In this document: positions 46,101 through 49,521 of the stretch, piece after piece
Numbering within the stretch: the first letter of the stretch is position 1
How the letters are laid out: each line of letters starts with the position of its first letter
Source: Tragulus kanchil
Lineage: Eukaryota > Chordata > Mammalia > Artiodactyla > Tragulidae
Length of the DNA: 64,000 nucleotides
Assembly (NCBI GenBank): GCA_022376925.1
Contig: JAIOJX010000032.1
Location: 207,262,939-207,326,938, forward strand
Reading direction: 5' to 3'
Translations under genes and position numbers: made by a program
Notes under the pieces: model-generated
What the model saw: the letters and a program-made list of their open reading frames with translations, nothing else
Told to the model about the DNA's origin: nothing
Database searches by the model: none

Positions 46101-48043
46101 AAGGACATGGCAACAAACAATACAGAAATGAGAAAAAATTTTCACCATATACCTTTTTGAGTTTTGAATAGTACATAGTACTATATTTTTAAATAAAGAT
46201 TGAGCTACCATATGATCCTATAGTGCCATTATATTCAGAGAAAACTCTAATTCAAAATATGTACGTACCCAAGGCTCATAGCAGCACTATTGCCAAGAGC
46301 CAAGACATGGAAGCAACCAAAATGGCCATCAATATACGAATGAATAAAGATATAGTATATATTGGTATTTACAATGGAGTATTACTCAGCCATAAAAAAA
46401 GAATGAAATAATGCTATTTGCAGCAACATGGATGGACCCAGAGATTACCATATTCTAAGTGAAGTAAATCAGACAAGAGAAAGACAAGAATCATATGGTA
46501 TCACTTACATGTGAAATCTAAAAAACAATACAAATGAACTTGTTTACAAAACAAGTTCACAGACACAGAAAACAAACTTACAGTTACCAACAAGGGAAGG
46601 CGGGGGTGATACATTAGGAGTCTGGGATTAGCAAAAACAAACTACATACATAGAATAGATAAACAACAAGGATTCACTACATAGCCAGGAAACTATATTC
46701 AACTACCACAAACCAGAAGAAAAGTTTAAGTCAAGCAATGCAACTTATAAACTTCAAGGTAACAGGTTTCAAATATGGGTCTTCTTAACTGTTCTTAAAT
46801 GGATACTTAGGAATAACCTGTAAACTACTAAGGAGAGATTCCTAGGCCCCAATTTCTAAGGATTTGATCCAGTAGATTGAGACTGGAGCTATATATATTT
46901 TACTTTATAAAAAACTGAAGAGAGCGAGCTTTTAAATATTTTGGAAAGTTCTCCACAATATAGTCAGACACACACACATAAACATATAAGGCAGGATAGC
47001 ATATATAAGATATTACTACATATCTGTATTGAAGTAATTACACAAAATCAAATGGACAGAAAAATGTATACTTATAGTGGCTTGTAATATCCATCAAAAA
47101 ATATTTGGAAGGATAAAGAAGAAACTAATAAACCTGTTTTGTTTTCCCCTTTCATTAAGGACATGGCAACAAACAATACAGAAATGAGAAAAAATTTTCA
47201 CCATATACCTTTTTGAGTTTTGAATAGTACATAGTACTATATTTTTAAATAAAGATTGAGCTACCATATGATCCTATAGTGCCATTATATTCAGAGAAAA
47301 CTCTAATTCAAAATATGTACGCACTCCAAGGCTCATAGCAGCACTATTGCCAAGAGCCAAGACATGGAAGCAACCAAAATGGCCATCAATATACGAATGA
47401 ATAAAGATATAGTATATATTGGTATTTACAATGGAGTATTACTCAGCCATAAAAAAAGAATGAAATAATGCTATTTGCAGCAACATGGATGGACCCAGAG
47501 ATTACCATATTCTAAGTGAAGTAAATCAGACAAGAGAAAGACAAGAATCATATGGTATCACTTACATGTGAAATCTAAAAAACAATACAAATGAACTTGT
47601 TTACAAAACAAGTTCACAGACACAGAAAACAAACTTACAGTTACCAACAAGGGAAGGCGGGGGTGATACATTAGGAGTCTGGGATTAGCAAAAACAAACT
47701 ACATACATAGAATAGATAAACAACAAGGATTCACTACATAGCCAGGAAACTATATTCAATATCCCATAATGAAGTTTAATGACAAAGAATCTGAAAAAGT
47801 GCGTATATGTACATATATATAAATAACTGAATCACAAAAGAAGAAGAAAAAAAAAGAAATTTAAATCACTTTGCTGTACACCAAAAACTAACACAACACA
47901 GTTTCAACTATGAAAACAATAGTACCCACAAACTTACCTGGAGGTACAGGTGGTGGAAAGCCAGGAAACTGTGGGGGTGGGATCCCTGGTGGGAGTGCTG
48001 GGATTCCCATGGGAGGGCGATTCAAATGAGGGGGAAAAGACAT
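1087..48043 (-). CDS. RBM25: RBM25, RNA-binding protein 25 (16 of 17 expected coding exons; C-terminus outside window)
   Basis: Joining sixteen minus-strand exons with canonical AG/GT borders gives 797 codons with no stop or frameshift: 47938-48043, 41577-41626, 37896-38063, 31652-31709, 24554-24714, 18745-18930, 17291-17344, 16973-17056, 12149-12435, 9472-9694, 9271-9360, 6856-6929, 5246-5396, 2138-2462, 1501-1775 and 1087-1185. Visible domains, in order: a Pro-rich N-terminus (1-60), one RRM (about 87-165; RNP2 VFVGNI at 89-94, RNP1-like AFGFCEY at 128-134), an acidic/Lys linker, a very long RE/RD dipeptide region (about 290-560), a Glu-rich acidic stretch (about 580-610) and the start of the PWI domain (RPWINKK in exon 17). 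Known for the family: a nuclear-speckle protein that binds exonic enhancers, contacts U1 snRNP proteins such as LUC7L3, and promotes the pro-apoptotic Bcl-x 5' splice site. The human protein is 843 aa as I recall; 797 plus the missing last exon (about 46 codons) agrees. Confidence 0.97.
1501..1775 (-). CDS. RBM25: RBM25 exon 16 (residues 673-764)
   Basis: A 275-nt exon with acceptor CCATAG|GTGCTT and donor GATTCT|GTGAGT. It encodes [20 protein letters not shown], the basic/acidic segment [20 protein letters not shown], then [20 protein letters not shown] and [11 protein letters not shown], the beginning of the PWI region. Residues at its C-terminal end (1501-1617) are duplicated at 338-454. 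Confidence 0.95.
2138..2462 (-). CDS. RBM25: RBM25 exon 15 (residues 565-673, acidic Glu tract)
   Basis: A 325-nt exon with acceptor GCTTTAG|ATGGAAC and donor AACTGG|GTATGT. The ATG at its start is an internal Met. It encodes [20 protein letters not shown], a Glu/Lys tract, then a Ser/Pro/Thr-rich disordered segment ([20 protein letters not shown]) and [13 protein letters not shown]. Reading on past 2138 enters the intron, so a single-frame ORF there overstates the exon. Confidence 0.95.
3309..3560 (+). mobile_element. Diverged Bov-tA SINE
   Basis: Begins GACTTCCCTGATGGTAATCT and shows the tell-tale run of CACAAC and GCCACAAC units and AGAGTAGCCTCCACTCACC before a GAAAG-rich tail. It is more divergent than the other copies in this intron. 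Confidence 0.8.
3560..4190 (+). mobile_element. L1 3' end interrupted by a SINE
   Basis: The left part (ATAGTCAATATTGTTATAAT to GACTTATTG) and the right part (GACTTACTGTGATCAATTCA to TACACCTGAAACTAATACTC and CTTCAATAAAAATT) match the 3' end of a mammalian L1 family. A SINE (3798-4070) sits between them, flanked by GACTTAT/GACTTAC as target duplication. Confidence 0.75.
3798..4070 (+). mobile_element. SINE, GGTCCAGTGG-head subtype
   Basis: The head CTTCCCTGGTGGTCCAGTGG has tRNA-Glu-like A-box character and is followed by a B-box region (GTTCGAACCTTGG). The body contains GCGCATGCGCCCAGAGCTGG and AAAATAGAGATGGATGAAAA, then an A-rich tail. It is inserted into the L1 3' end and is therefore younger than it. 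Confidence 0.85.
4300..4535 (-). mobile_element. SINE, same subtype, antisense to window
   Basis: Reads on the minus strand from GGCCTTGTTGGTGGTCCAGT to GGTGGACTC..., through the GCATGTGCCCAGAGCCAGTG body, and ends at CATCGGTC/T-run, the complement of the A-tail. Confidence 0.85.
5246..5396 (-). CDS. RBM25: RBM25 exon 14 (residues 514-564)
   Basis: A 151-nt exon with acceptor TTTGCAG|AGGAAG and donor CAGAGG|GTAAGA. It encodes [20 protein letters not shown] then [20 protein letters not shown] and [10 protein letters not shown], a predicted long charged helix with heptad-like Leu positions near its end. Confidence 0.95.
5397..6855 (-). other. RBM25 intron 13
   Basis: AT-rich intron with one truncated SINE (6283-6460). 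I see no other repeat, RNA gene or coding frame with support. Confidence 0.75.
6283..6460 (+). mobile_element. Truncated Bov-tA SINE
   Basis: Head GGGCTTCCCTGATGGCTCAG and B-box GGTTCTATCCCTGATCTGGG, then a shortened body ending AAGACCCAGCATAGACAAAA and an A/T-rich tail. The central CACAAC repeats are missing. Confidence 0.85.
6856..6929 (-). CDS. RBM25: RBM25 exon 13 (residues 490-514)
   Basis: A 74-nt exon with acceptor CTCAAAG|GCAAAG and donor TACAG|GTAAAG, encoding [20 protein letters not shown] then PKYYR. The Arg codon is split with exon 14. The Asp-rich stretch ends the main basic/acidic helix. Confidence 0.94.
6930..9270 (-). other. RBM25 intron 12
   Basis: Mostly unique AT-rich sequence with a single old SINE (7110-7272). 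A short local repeat of GGAAGTACAAA occurs near 8797-8820. No gene is seen. Confidence 0.75.
7110..7272 (+). mobile_element. Old diverged SINE fragment
   Basis: TTGGTCCAATGGTTAAGAAC, a B-box-like GCTTGATCCCTGGTCCCAG and GTGGAGCAACTAAGTCCATG identify a tRNA-Glu-headed SINE, followed by an A-run. The first bases of the head are eroded. Confidence 0.7.
9271..9360 (-). CDS. RBM25: RBM25 exon 12 (residues 460-489)
   Basis: A 90-nt, phase-0 exon with acceptor CTTTTTAG|CGCCTT and donor AAATG|GTAATT, encoding [20 protein letters not shown] then [10 protein letters not shown]. It extends the highly charged helix. Intron 11, upstream of it, is only 111 bp. Confidence 0.94.
9472..9694 (-). CDS. RBM25: RBM25 exon 11 (residues 385-459, RE-rich region)
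   Basis: A 223-nt exon with acceptor GTGTAG|AGAAAAG and donor CAAGAG|GTAAAC. It opens with EKSRD, continues as an almost pure Arg-Glu dipeptide array of about 40 residues, then [20 protein letters not shown] and ends EKEAAYQE. The plus strand shows the complementary CTCTCG-rich tract. The array length is a candidate for polymorphism. Confidence 0.95.
10132..10320 (+). mobile_element. Bov-tA SINE (tRNA-Glu head plus Bov-A monomer)
   Basis: Starts GGGGACTTCCCAGGTGGCTG (tRNA-derived head) and passes into the Bov-A monomer with CAGTCCATGGGGTCGCAAAG and AGTTGGATATGACTAAGCAA, the classic BovB-derived tail of ruminant SINEs. It is inserted within an older DNA transposon. Confidence 0.85.
10456..10496 (-). 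mobile_element. Tailless retro-insertion of the 5' half of tRNA-Ile(UAU)
   Basis: On the minus strand the insert reads GGA, then GCTCCAGTGGCGCAATCGGT and on to ...GGTACTTATA. This is the acceptor stem, D arm and anticodon arm of tRNA-Ile(UAU), stopping at the anticodon, with one change (GCGCAC for GCGCGC). Perfect 16-bp copies of TATTCTCAGATTTCTG flank it at 10440-10455 and 10497-10512. There is no A-tail. Removing the insert and one repeat restores the continuous transposon sequence around it, which proves insertion. It is not a functional tRNA gene, since the 3' half is absent. Confidence 0.85.
10660..10728. repeat. TG/TA/TATC microsatellite
   Basis: Alternating (TG)n, (TA)n and (TATC)3 units with interruptions. 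Likely length-polymorphic; no coding role. Confidence 0.85.
10938..11290 (+). mobile_element. Full-length Bov-tA SINE
   Basis: Head GGGGGCTTCCTTGGTAAGCT, B-box CGATTCCTGATCTGGG, a long body with repeated CAACTATTGAGCC and CAACTATTGAAGCCC units, AAAAATCCAGAATAGTC and an (AAAT)n tail. Confidence 0.88.
11343..11535 (+). mobile_element. Truncated SINE immediately downstream of the previous one
   Basis: Starts inside the head (AGAATCTGGTCTGCAGTGCA), continues with TTCAATCCCTGATTGGGGAA and ends AGTCAAATAAATATT plus 13 A. It is 5'-truncated by about 30 nt. Confidence 0.8.
12149..12435 (-). CDS. RBM25: RBM25 exon 10 (residues 290-385, RE/RD-rich region)
   Basis: A 287-nt exon with acceptor TTTCTAG|AAACTGG and donor TCAAG|GTAAGG. 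The open frame has no ATG; it reads [18 protein letters not shown], then long runs of alternating Arg with Glu or Asp, ending near [11 protein letters not shown]. Such RE/RD arrays form charged single helices and target proteins to nuclear speckles. Codon choice mixes CGT, CGA, CGG, AGA and AGG, so this is coding repetition and not a pure microsatellite. Confidence 0.94.
12436..16972 (-). other. RBM25 intron 9
   Basis: Dominated by a 1.1-kb direct duplication (12822-15053). The rest (12436-12821 and 15054-16972) is AT-rich without a recognisable element or coding frame. Confidence 0.75.
12822..15053. repeat. Duplication D2, offset 1108-1119
   Basis: 12822-13940 is repeated at 13941-15053. 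Both copies start TTTTGCTAACTATAATCCCA and are near-identical intron 9. The main difference is near the start of copy 2, where 11 bases (around CAGTGTTTCAAAGGTGAGGT) are lost. Confidence 0.92.
16973..17056 (-). CDS. RBM25: RBM25 exon 9 (residues 262-289)
   Basis: An 84-nt, phase-0 exon with acceptor TTTTAG|GAGGAT and donor CACAAG|GTAGTA. It encodes [20 protein letters not shown] followed by SKFRDTHK. It leads directly into the charged repeat region, with a 234-bp intron separating it from exon 8. Confidence 0.94.
17291..17344 (-). CDS. RBM25: RBM25 exon 8 (residues 244-261)
   Basis: A 54-nt, phase-0 exon with acceptor TCTGCAG|ATTTTCC and donor ACTAAG|GTTCGT, encoding [18 protein letters not shown]. 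The donor is weaker than the others (T at +3). The exon length is a multiple of three, so skipping it would keep the frame. Confidence 0.94.
17345..18744 (-). other. RBM25 intron 7
   Basis: Unique AT-rich intron. The only element I can identify is the 40-nt SINE head at 18562-18601. Confidence 0.75.
18562..18601 (+). mobile_element. 40-nt tailless SINE-head insertion with 14-bp target duplication
   Basis: The insert contains CACTTCCCTGGTGGCTCAGT and GGTAAAGAATTTGCC, equal to the first ~40 nt of a Bov-tA SINE, and then stops with no body or A-tail. It is flanked by perfect 14-bp copies of CAAATTAACCTTAA (18548-18561, 18602-18615). Confidence 0.85.
18745..18930 (-). CDS. RBM25: RBM25 exon 7 (residues 182-243)
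   Basis: A 186-nt, phase-0 exon with acceptor TTTTAAG|AATGCC and donor GAAGAC|GTATGT. It encodes [20 protein letters not shown], then a helix ([21 protein letters not shown]) and a basic run [11 protein letters not shown], which is a plausible nuclear-localisation segment. Confidence 0.95.
19075..19240 (+). mobile_element. Truncated SINE with target duplication
   Basis: Head GGGGCTTCCCTGGTGGTCCA, B-box GGGTTCAACTCCTAACCAGG, shortened body and an (AAAAT)-rich tail. AAAAATGACTAC before (about 19049) and AAAAATGACTAC after (about 19238) form the target duplication. Confidence 0.85.
19915..20250 (+). mobile_element. SINE, GGTCCAGTGG-head subtype (first duplicate copy)
   Basis: Head GGGCTTCCCCTGGTGGTCCA, body GCATGCGCCCAGAGCCGGCG, AACAAAGACGGATGAACATA, then a C-rich stretch CTCCCCTCCCTCCCC and an (AAAT)n tail. 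The same insertion reappears at 21019-21354, with small differences such as GGTTTGAGCC versus GGTTCGATCC in the B box. Confidence 0.9.
21019..21354 (+). mobile_element. SINE, GGTCCAGTGG-head subtype (second duplicate copy)
   Basis: Equivalent to 19915-20250 at offset 1104. The B box GGTTCGATCCC is closer to consensus here than in the first copy, and several CpG sites are intact (GCGCATGCGCC), which indicates a young element. Confidence 0.9.
21526..23760. repeat. Duplication D4, offset 1116-1119
   Basis: 21526-22644 is repeated at 22645-23760. Three single-base homopolymer losses occur within the first 75 bases of copy 2 (near CCCGGGCACC, GAACCAGG and AATTTTTAAA). The remaining kilobase is essentially identical. 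Confidence 0.92.
24554..24714 (-). CDS. RBM25: RBM25 exon 6 (residues 128-181, RNP1 and end of RRM)
   Basis: A 161-nt exon with acceptor TTTGCTAG|CCTTC and donor AATGGG|GTATGT. It encodes the RNP1-like [12 protein letters not shown], the second RRM helix ([14 protein letters not shown]), the last strand ([12 protein letters not shown]) and a Lys/Ala tail. This copy is intact; a partial copy at 25684-25816 lacks one G and the donor. Confidence 0.96.
24581..26774. repeat. Duplication D5, offset 1102-1103
   Basis: 24581-25683 is repeated at 25684-26774. It contains most of exon 6 and the start of intron 5; copy 2 has the frameshifted exon 6. Confidence 0.92.
25684..25816 (-). pseudogene. Broken, frameshifted duplicate of RBM25 exon 6
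   Basis: Repeats the acceptor side of exon 6 (24581-24714) 1.10 kb away. It has one fewer G in a GG pair (ATTCCGGCTC versus ATTCCGCTC on the plus strand), which shifts the frame in the E-P-E-S codons. The match stops at 25684 before the donor, so it is not usable as an exon. The single-base homopolymer loss looks like sequencing error at a misjoined end. Confidence 0.9.
27030..27420 (+). mobile_element. L1 3' end fragment (first of two copies)
   Basis: AAAAAGTGAAGTCAGTCAAA, ACACATATATACGGAATCTA, GTGGGTGGGAGGTGTAAAG and a G-rich tract resemble the 3' UTR of ruminant L1. The target-site-like TCACTGCTAGAAGA (27011) recurs as TCACTGCTAGAGGA (28867) after the downstream SINE. The corresponding second copy is 28121-28511. 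Confidence 0.65.
27420..27570 (+). mobile_element. SINE cut short at a duplication junction
   Basis: Starts like the SINE at 28511 but loses bases in the body (GTGCCGTTGGACC for GTGCCGTGGAGCGGCTGGACC) and then dissolves into a non-matching 45-base segment before the next block begins at 27615. This looks like a noisy sequence end, not a natural truncation. Confidence 0.75.
28511..28840 (+). mobile_element. SINE, GGTCCAGTGG-head subtype, with C-rich tail
   Basis: Head GGGCTTCCCTTGGTGGTCCA, B box GGTTCGAGCCCTGGCC, body GCGCATGCGCCCAGAGCTGG and tail CCTCCCTCCCCAACCCC then (AAAT)n. It sits inside an L1 A-rich tail, with AAAGCAAAATAA before and AAAGTAAAATAA after. Confidence 0.9.
29613..29942 (+). 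mobile_element. Second copy of the same SINE with a homopolymerised tail
   Basis: Matches 28511-28840 base for base at offset 1102, except 29878-29929. There nearly every non-C base of the C-rich tract has become C and nearly every T of the (AAAT)n tail has become A, with the length unchanged. Confidence 0.9.
30690..30960 (+). mobile_element. Old L1M-like 3' end
   Basis: ACATGAGAGTTCACACTATT followed by CTGCTAATTTTATATACG and TTTTTCATAATAAAAGTATT is the characteristic end of old mammalian L1M families. Boundaries are approximate. Confidence 0.5.
31134..31422 (+). mobile_element. Bov-tA SINE
   Basis: Head GGCTTCCCTGGTGGCTCAAT, B-box region GATTCAATGCCTGCTCCAGG, body with CACAACTACTGAGCTTGTGG and GCCACCGCAATGAGAAGCCC, tail AATAAAAACAAAATT plus A18. 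AAGAAACCAGT / AAGAAACAGT flanks suggest the target duplication. Confidence 0.88.
31652..31709 (-). CDS. RBM25: RBM25 exon 5 (residues 109-128, RRM)
   Basis: A 58-nt exon with acceptor TTAAAG|AAATG and donor TTCAAG|GTAGGT. It encodes [19 protein letters not shown] plus the first base of Ala128. This is the RRM strand-2/strand-3 region that leads into RNP1. The acceptor has a weak, A-containing pyrimidine tract. Confidence 0.94.
32175..32281 (-). mobile_element. 3'-shortened SINE, antisense
   Basis: Minus-strand head GGGACTTCCCTTATAGTCCA and B-box GGTTGAATCCCTGGTTGAGG, then a short body ending in GGCTGT/A-run complement. AGTAAGGTTTTT and AGTAAGATTTTT flank it as a target duplication. Confidence 0.82.
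32472..33191 (+). pseudogene. RPL14P: Processed pseudogene of ribosomal protein L14
   Basis: An intronless copy of the RPL14 mRNA: 5' UTR remnant CTTCTTGCCGAATGCCGCC, coding region, 3' UTR with AATAAA near 33152 and a 17-nt A-run at about 33175-33191. The frame from 32490 encodes [20 protein letters not shown] and continues to the natural TGA at 33126-33128 (212 codons before the stop). Two lesions are visible: the start codon is CTG instead of ATG (32490-32492), and TAG at 33006-33008 interrupts the Lys/Ala-rich tail. The frame is otherwise kept, and the Ala/Lys/Pro repeats of the tail are shortened or altered. It lies antisense in RBM25 intron 4. Flanking TTTTGTA (32462-32468 and about 33194) may be a poor target duplication. 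It is a dead L1-mediated retrocopy, not the functional gene. Confidence 0.95.
33318..33432 (+). mobile_element. SINE fragment without the first head bases
   Basis: GGTCTAGTAGTTAAAACTTG, GGGTTCGATCCCTAGTCAGG and GCAGCCAAAATAAGTATAAA identify a short 5'-truncated tRNA-Glu-type SINE just downstream of the RPL14 pseudogene. Confidence 0.75.
34240..34512 (-). mobile_element. SINE, GGTCCAATGG-head subtype, antisense
   Basis: Minus strand starts GGGGCTTCCCTGGTGGTCCA, with the GCACATGTGCCTAGAGCCAG body and GAACACAGATGGAAATGAAA before the tail complement. A second partial SINE of the same orientation abuts at 34535-34617. Confidence 0.87.
34535..34617 (-). mobile_element. 5'-truncated SINE, antisense
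   Basis: Contains only the 3' half (minus-strand GCAGTGAGAGAGGCCACTGC, TGGGAGGATCACATATGCCA, AAAAACAGATGAAAATAAAT). It joins an L1 tail (TCTCAATAAAGATGTTTTTA) at about 34650-34680. Confidence 0.75.
34693..35000 (+). mobile_element. Bov-tA SINE
   Basis: Head GTCTTCCCTGGTGGTCCAGT, B box GGTTCGATTCCTGGTCAGGA, body with CACAATTACTGAGCCTGCAC and AGAGTAGCCCCCTACTCACC, and an (AATA)n tail. Confidence 0.88.
35094..37213. repeat. Duplication D8, offset 1055-1058
   Basis: 35094-36148 is repeated at 36149-37206 and contains only AT-rich intron 4. The sole notable difference lies near the junction (CATAAGACCAAAAATGG versus CATAATACCACCAAAAATGG). Confidence 0.92.
37580..37860 (+). mobile_element. Old L1M-like 3' end
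   Basis: GTGTCTTGGTCACAGGAGAT, ACAAGACGTATTCAGAGATG, the GTGTCTGTGTGCATGAGAGA microsatellite-like centre and AACAAATGTGGCAAAATGTG are recognisable parts of an old mammalian L1M 3' region. Placement is by pattern memory. Confidence 0.55.
37896..38063 (-). CDS. RBM25: RBM25 exon 4 (residues 53-108, first half of RRM)
   Basis: A 168-nt, phase-0 exon with acceptor TTTAG|GTCTTAG and donor CTTGCT|GTAAGT. It encodes 56 residues, including the linker [17 protein letters not shown] and the first RRM strand with RNP2 hexamer VFVGNI (residues 89-94), followed by the first helix ([14 protein letters not shown]). Confidence 0.96.
38165..38272 (-). mobile_element. Short SINE, antisense
   Basis: Minus-strand head AGACTTCCCTGATAGTCAAT and B box GGGTTCTGTCCCTGGTTGGG, with most of the body missing. 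CATCAATTT on both sides (about 38144 and 38272) looks like the target duplication. Confidence 0.8.
38405..38615 (-). mobile_element. Bov-A-type SINE, antisense
   Basis: The plus strand reads TTGTTTAGTCACTCAATTTC, GTCCAACTCTTTTGCAACCC and CATGGATTCTAGCCTGCCAG, the reverse of the Bov-A monomer, then ends in a SINE head complement. CACTATTGGAT / CACTATCGGAT flanks (38398-38408, 38616-38626) are the target duplication. Confidence 0.87.
39451..39720 (+). mobile_element. SINE, GGTCCAGTGA-head subtype (first duplicate copy)
   Basis: Head GGGCTTCCCCTGGTGGTCCA, body GGAGCACATGCGCCCAGAGC, GGAGATGGATGAAAATAAAC and an A-rich tail. The second copy is at 40549-40818 (offset 1098) and differs by one base in the GCATGYGCC motif (CATGCGCC versus CATGTGCC). 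Confidence 0.9.
40549..40818 (+). mobile_element. SINE, GGTCCAGTGA-head subtype (second duplicate copy)
   Basis: Same insertion as 39451-39720 carried by the 1098-bp duplication. Confidence 0.9.
41042..41325 (+). mobile_element. SINE, same subtype, with (AAAT)n tail
   Basis: GACTTTCATGGTCCAGTGAG, GGTCTGATTCCTGGCCCAGG, GCGCATGCGCCCAGAGCTGG, GGCCAAAGAACAAAGATGGG, then (AAAT)n. The head is slightly eroded (GGGACTTTC for GGGCTTCCC). Confidence 0.88.
41330..41445 (+). mobile_element. Bov-A monomer
   Basis: CAACTCACTCCAGTATTTTT, CTATAATCCATGGGGTCACA and AAGAGTTGGGACACAAGTGA match the BovB-derived Bov-A monomer. It follows the A-tail of the preceding SINE. Confidence 0.82.
41577..41626 (-). CDS. 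RBM25: RBM25 exon 3 (residues 36-52)
   Basis: A 50-nt exon with acceptor TTCTTAG|GGACT and donor CAACT|GTAAGT, encoding the rest of Gly36 and [16 protein letters not shown]. It continues the Pro/Met-rich N-terminus. The right-hand 29 nt (41598-41626) are repeated at 42754-42782 in a broken duplicate that lacks the donor. Confidence 0.93.
42480..42680 (-). mobile_element. L1 3' end fragment, antisense (copies at 43637 and 44755 as well)
   Basis: Its reverse complement (ATATGACTGATCTGGAAACA, TACATGTCTGTGAACAACAA) aligns with 28445-28490 in sense, next to GGTGGG-rich sequence, so both are copies of one L1 3' UTR family. It occurs three times because of chained duplications. Confidence 0.6.
42754..42782 (-). 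pseudogene. Broken duplicate of RBM25 exon 3
   Basis: Identical to 41598-41626 (acceptor and first 29 nt of exon 3), then the match stops and unrelated intron sequence follows, so there is no donor. It lies at the start of the second copy of a 1156-bp duplicated block. It cannot serve as an exon and probably reflects assembly duplication. Confidence 0.85.
43481..45720. repeat. Duplication D11, offset 1119
   Basis: 43481-44599 is repeated at 44600-45720. Differences cluster near both ends (for example TTTTTTCAAAAGAAAAAACTTTA... versus TTTCTTCAAAAAGAAATACTT at 44355/45474). Confidence 0.92.
45642..47758. repeat. Duplication D12, offset 1058
   Basis: 45642-46699 is repeated from 46700 to about 47758 and includes most of an L1 3' region. 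The start sequence AACTACCACAAACCAGAAGA also occurs at 44523 through D11. Confidence 0.92.
46190..46690 (+). mobile_element. L1 3' region (duplicated again at 47250-47925 with the true end)
   Basis: GAGCTACCATATGATCCTAT, CAGCACTATTGCCAAGAGCC, AACATGGATGGACCCAGAGA and GGGTGATACATTAGGAGTCT are typical of L1 ORF2 end and 3' UTR. The second copy continues through CTTTGCTGTACACCAAAAAC to CACAACACAGTTTCAACTAT at about 47910. Confidence 0.85.
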
Positions 48044-48058
48044 TCTTACTGCAGCGGT
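47938..48058 (-). CDS. RBM25: RBM25 exon 2 (start codon; residues 1-36)
   Basis: Acceptor CTTTAG|ACCGC and donor CCAG|GTAAGT. The ATG lies at 48043-48041 after a 15-nt leader in this exon and matches the conserved RBM25 N-terminus [11 protein letters not shown]. The peptide is dominated by Pro, Gly, Phe and Ile ([16 protein letters not shown]), a low-complexity Pro-rich segment. It ends in phase 1, and the first base of Gly36 comes from this exon. Confidence 0.95.
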
Positions 48059-49521
48059 CTAAAGAAAGAAATCATGACAAATCATGTTATTTGAAAACTT
48101 TACAATATGATATGCCTGGCTTGTTGGCCTTCATTTTTAGAGTATCTGCAAAATTCTGAAGTTTCTTACCCAAAGGAGTTGGCAAAGACCCTCTTTTCTC
48201 TGTCTGTCCATTGAGAATTTTTTAAACTTAGATCTTTTCTAAAATAAGTTCCCAAAATGTACACGATCTAAGTTCAGGATAGACTCCTACAATCATATGG
48301 AAATACATATAAAGGAAGAAAAAAATTTTGAGGTTCAGTTAATATCCAAAAATTAAGTACCAAATATCAATGAATCTTTTAAAACTCAGAATCCAGGAAG
48401 ATATCTAACAGTTTTTTTCTTTTTAAGTGTTCTGATGCATTCATTTTTTATACTCATCAACATCTTGAAAACTAAATTTACAAAGTTACAAGTATCTGTT
48501 GATTCAGTATTGGCCAGTTCTTCAAGGACAAACCAATGTCTCAATGACAGTCTACAAAATCTGGGGCGGGAGGGGATGGAGGAATAAGACTCCAGGTATC
48601 AGGGTCACATAGTAACAATTCAAATATAAAAAGAACACACAATTTATGACAATGAGAAAAAAAGGGGTAATTTTGCTTAAACTTTAAAGCAAACCTCTTA
48701 AACATTCTTGAAAAATACTCAGTGAATGAATGGATGAAATTCAAGAATCAGATGCTAGTATTTGACTTTTAAAAATATAAGAATACACTGAACTATTTCA
48801 TTTGGTTTGTGATAATATCACTTAAAAGAAACTTTTGTCTTTTAAGTTACTAAATAGAAATATTTTAAAAATTCTTTTCCTCCTCCCCAATTTTTTTATA
48901 TTGTCAATATTTTTGTCAACATACTCAAGTATCCAGAACTACTGGGAAAAGCTTAGAAAAATGATGTTGGAATGTCCTAATAGGATTCCATGCACCAAAA
49001 TAAGTGGGTTGATCAAGGCTAAAAGTAAATTGATAAGAGATTTCCTGCTGGATCCTAGGAAAAACTCCCCCATCTATACTCTATAACTGAAGGAGTCCAG
49101 AGTTATCTGAAGCTTTTGAAAATGTTTTTTCTCTACTATTTTCTTTTTTGTGTTTTACATATTGTTTTACTCACCCTTCAGAAGAGAGAGGATAAAAAGT
49201 GCATGTCTTCCACTTCCTTGCCCCTAATCCCAACAGTTCGGTATAAATCGCTTTATTCTTCTAAAATACCTTTCTATATGCAAGCTAATATATAATCATT
49301 TGTTTTTCTGCAAGCAATATAATCATATACTGTTACGTGTGTTTTCCCTCATTATTAACATCTCTTCATGTCAGTTTATAAATTTCTATTTCATTCTTAA
49401 TAATGCAGTCAACTATTACTATATAGATATAACTATCTAACTAACGCTGATGTTATCTCCATTATTTTACCACTTACAAATAATATTAAACATTACTGGA
49501 CATACTAGATATATAACTCTA

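Larger units (their letters stand above)
41627..47937 (-). other. RBM25 intron 2
   Basis: Three chained duplications (41598-43893, 43481-45720, 45642-47758) occupy almost all of it. L1 3' UTR-type sequence is present antisense at 42480-42680 and sense at 46190-46690 and 47250-47925. No coding frame has support. Confidence 0.78.
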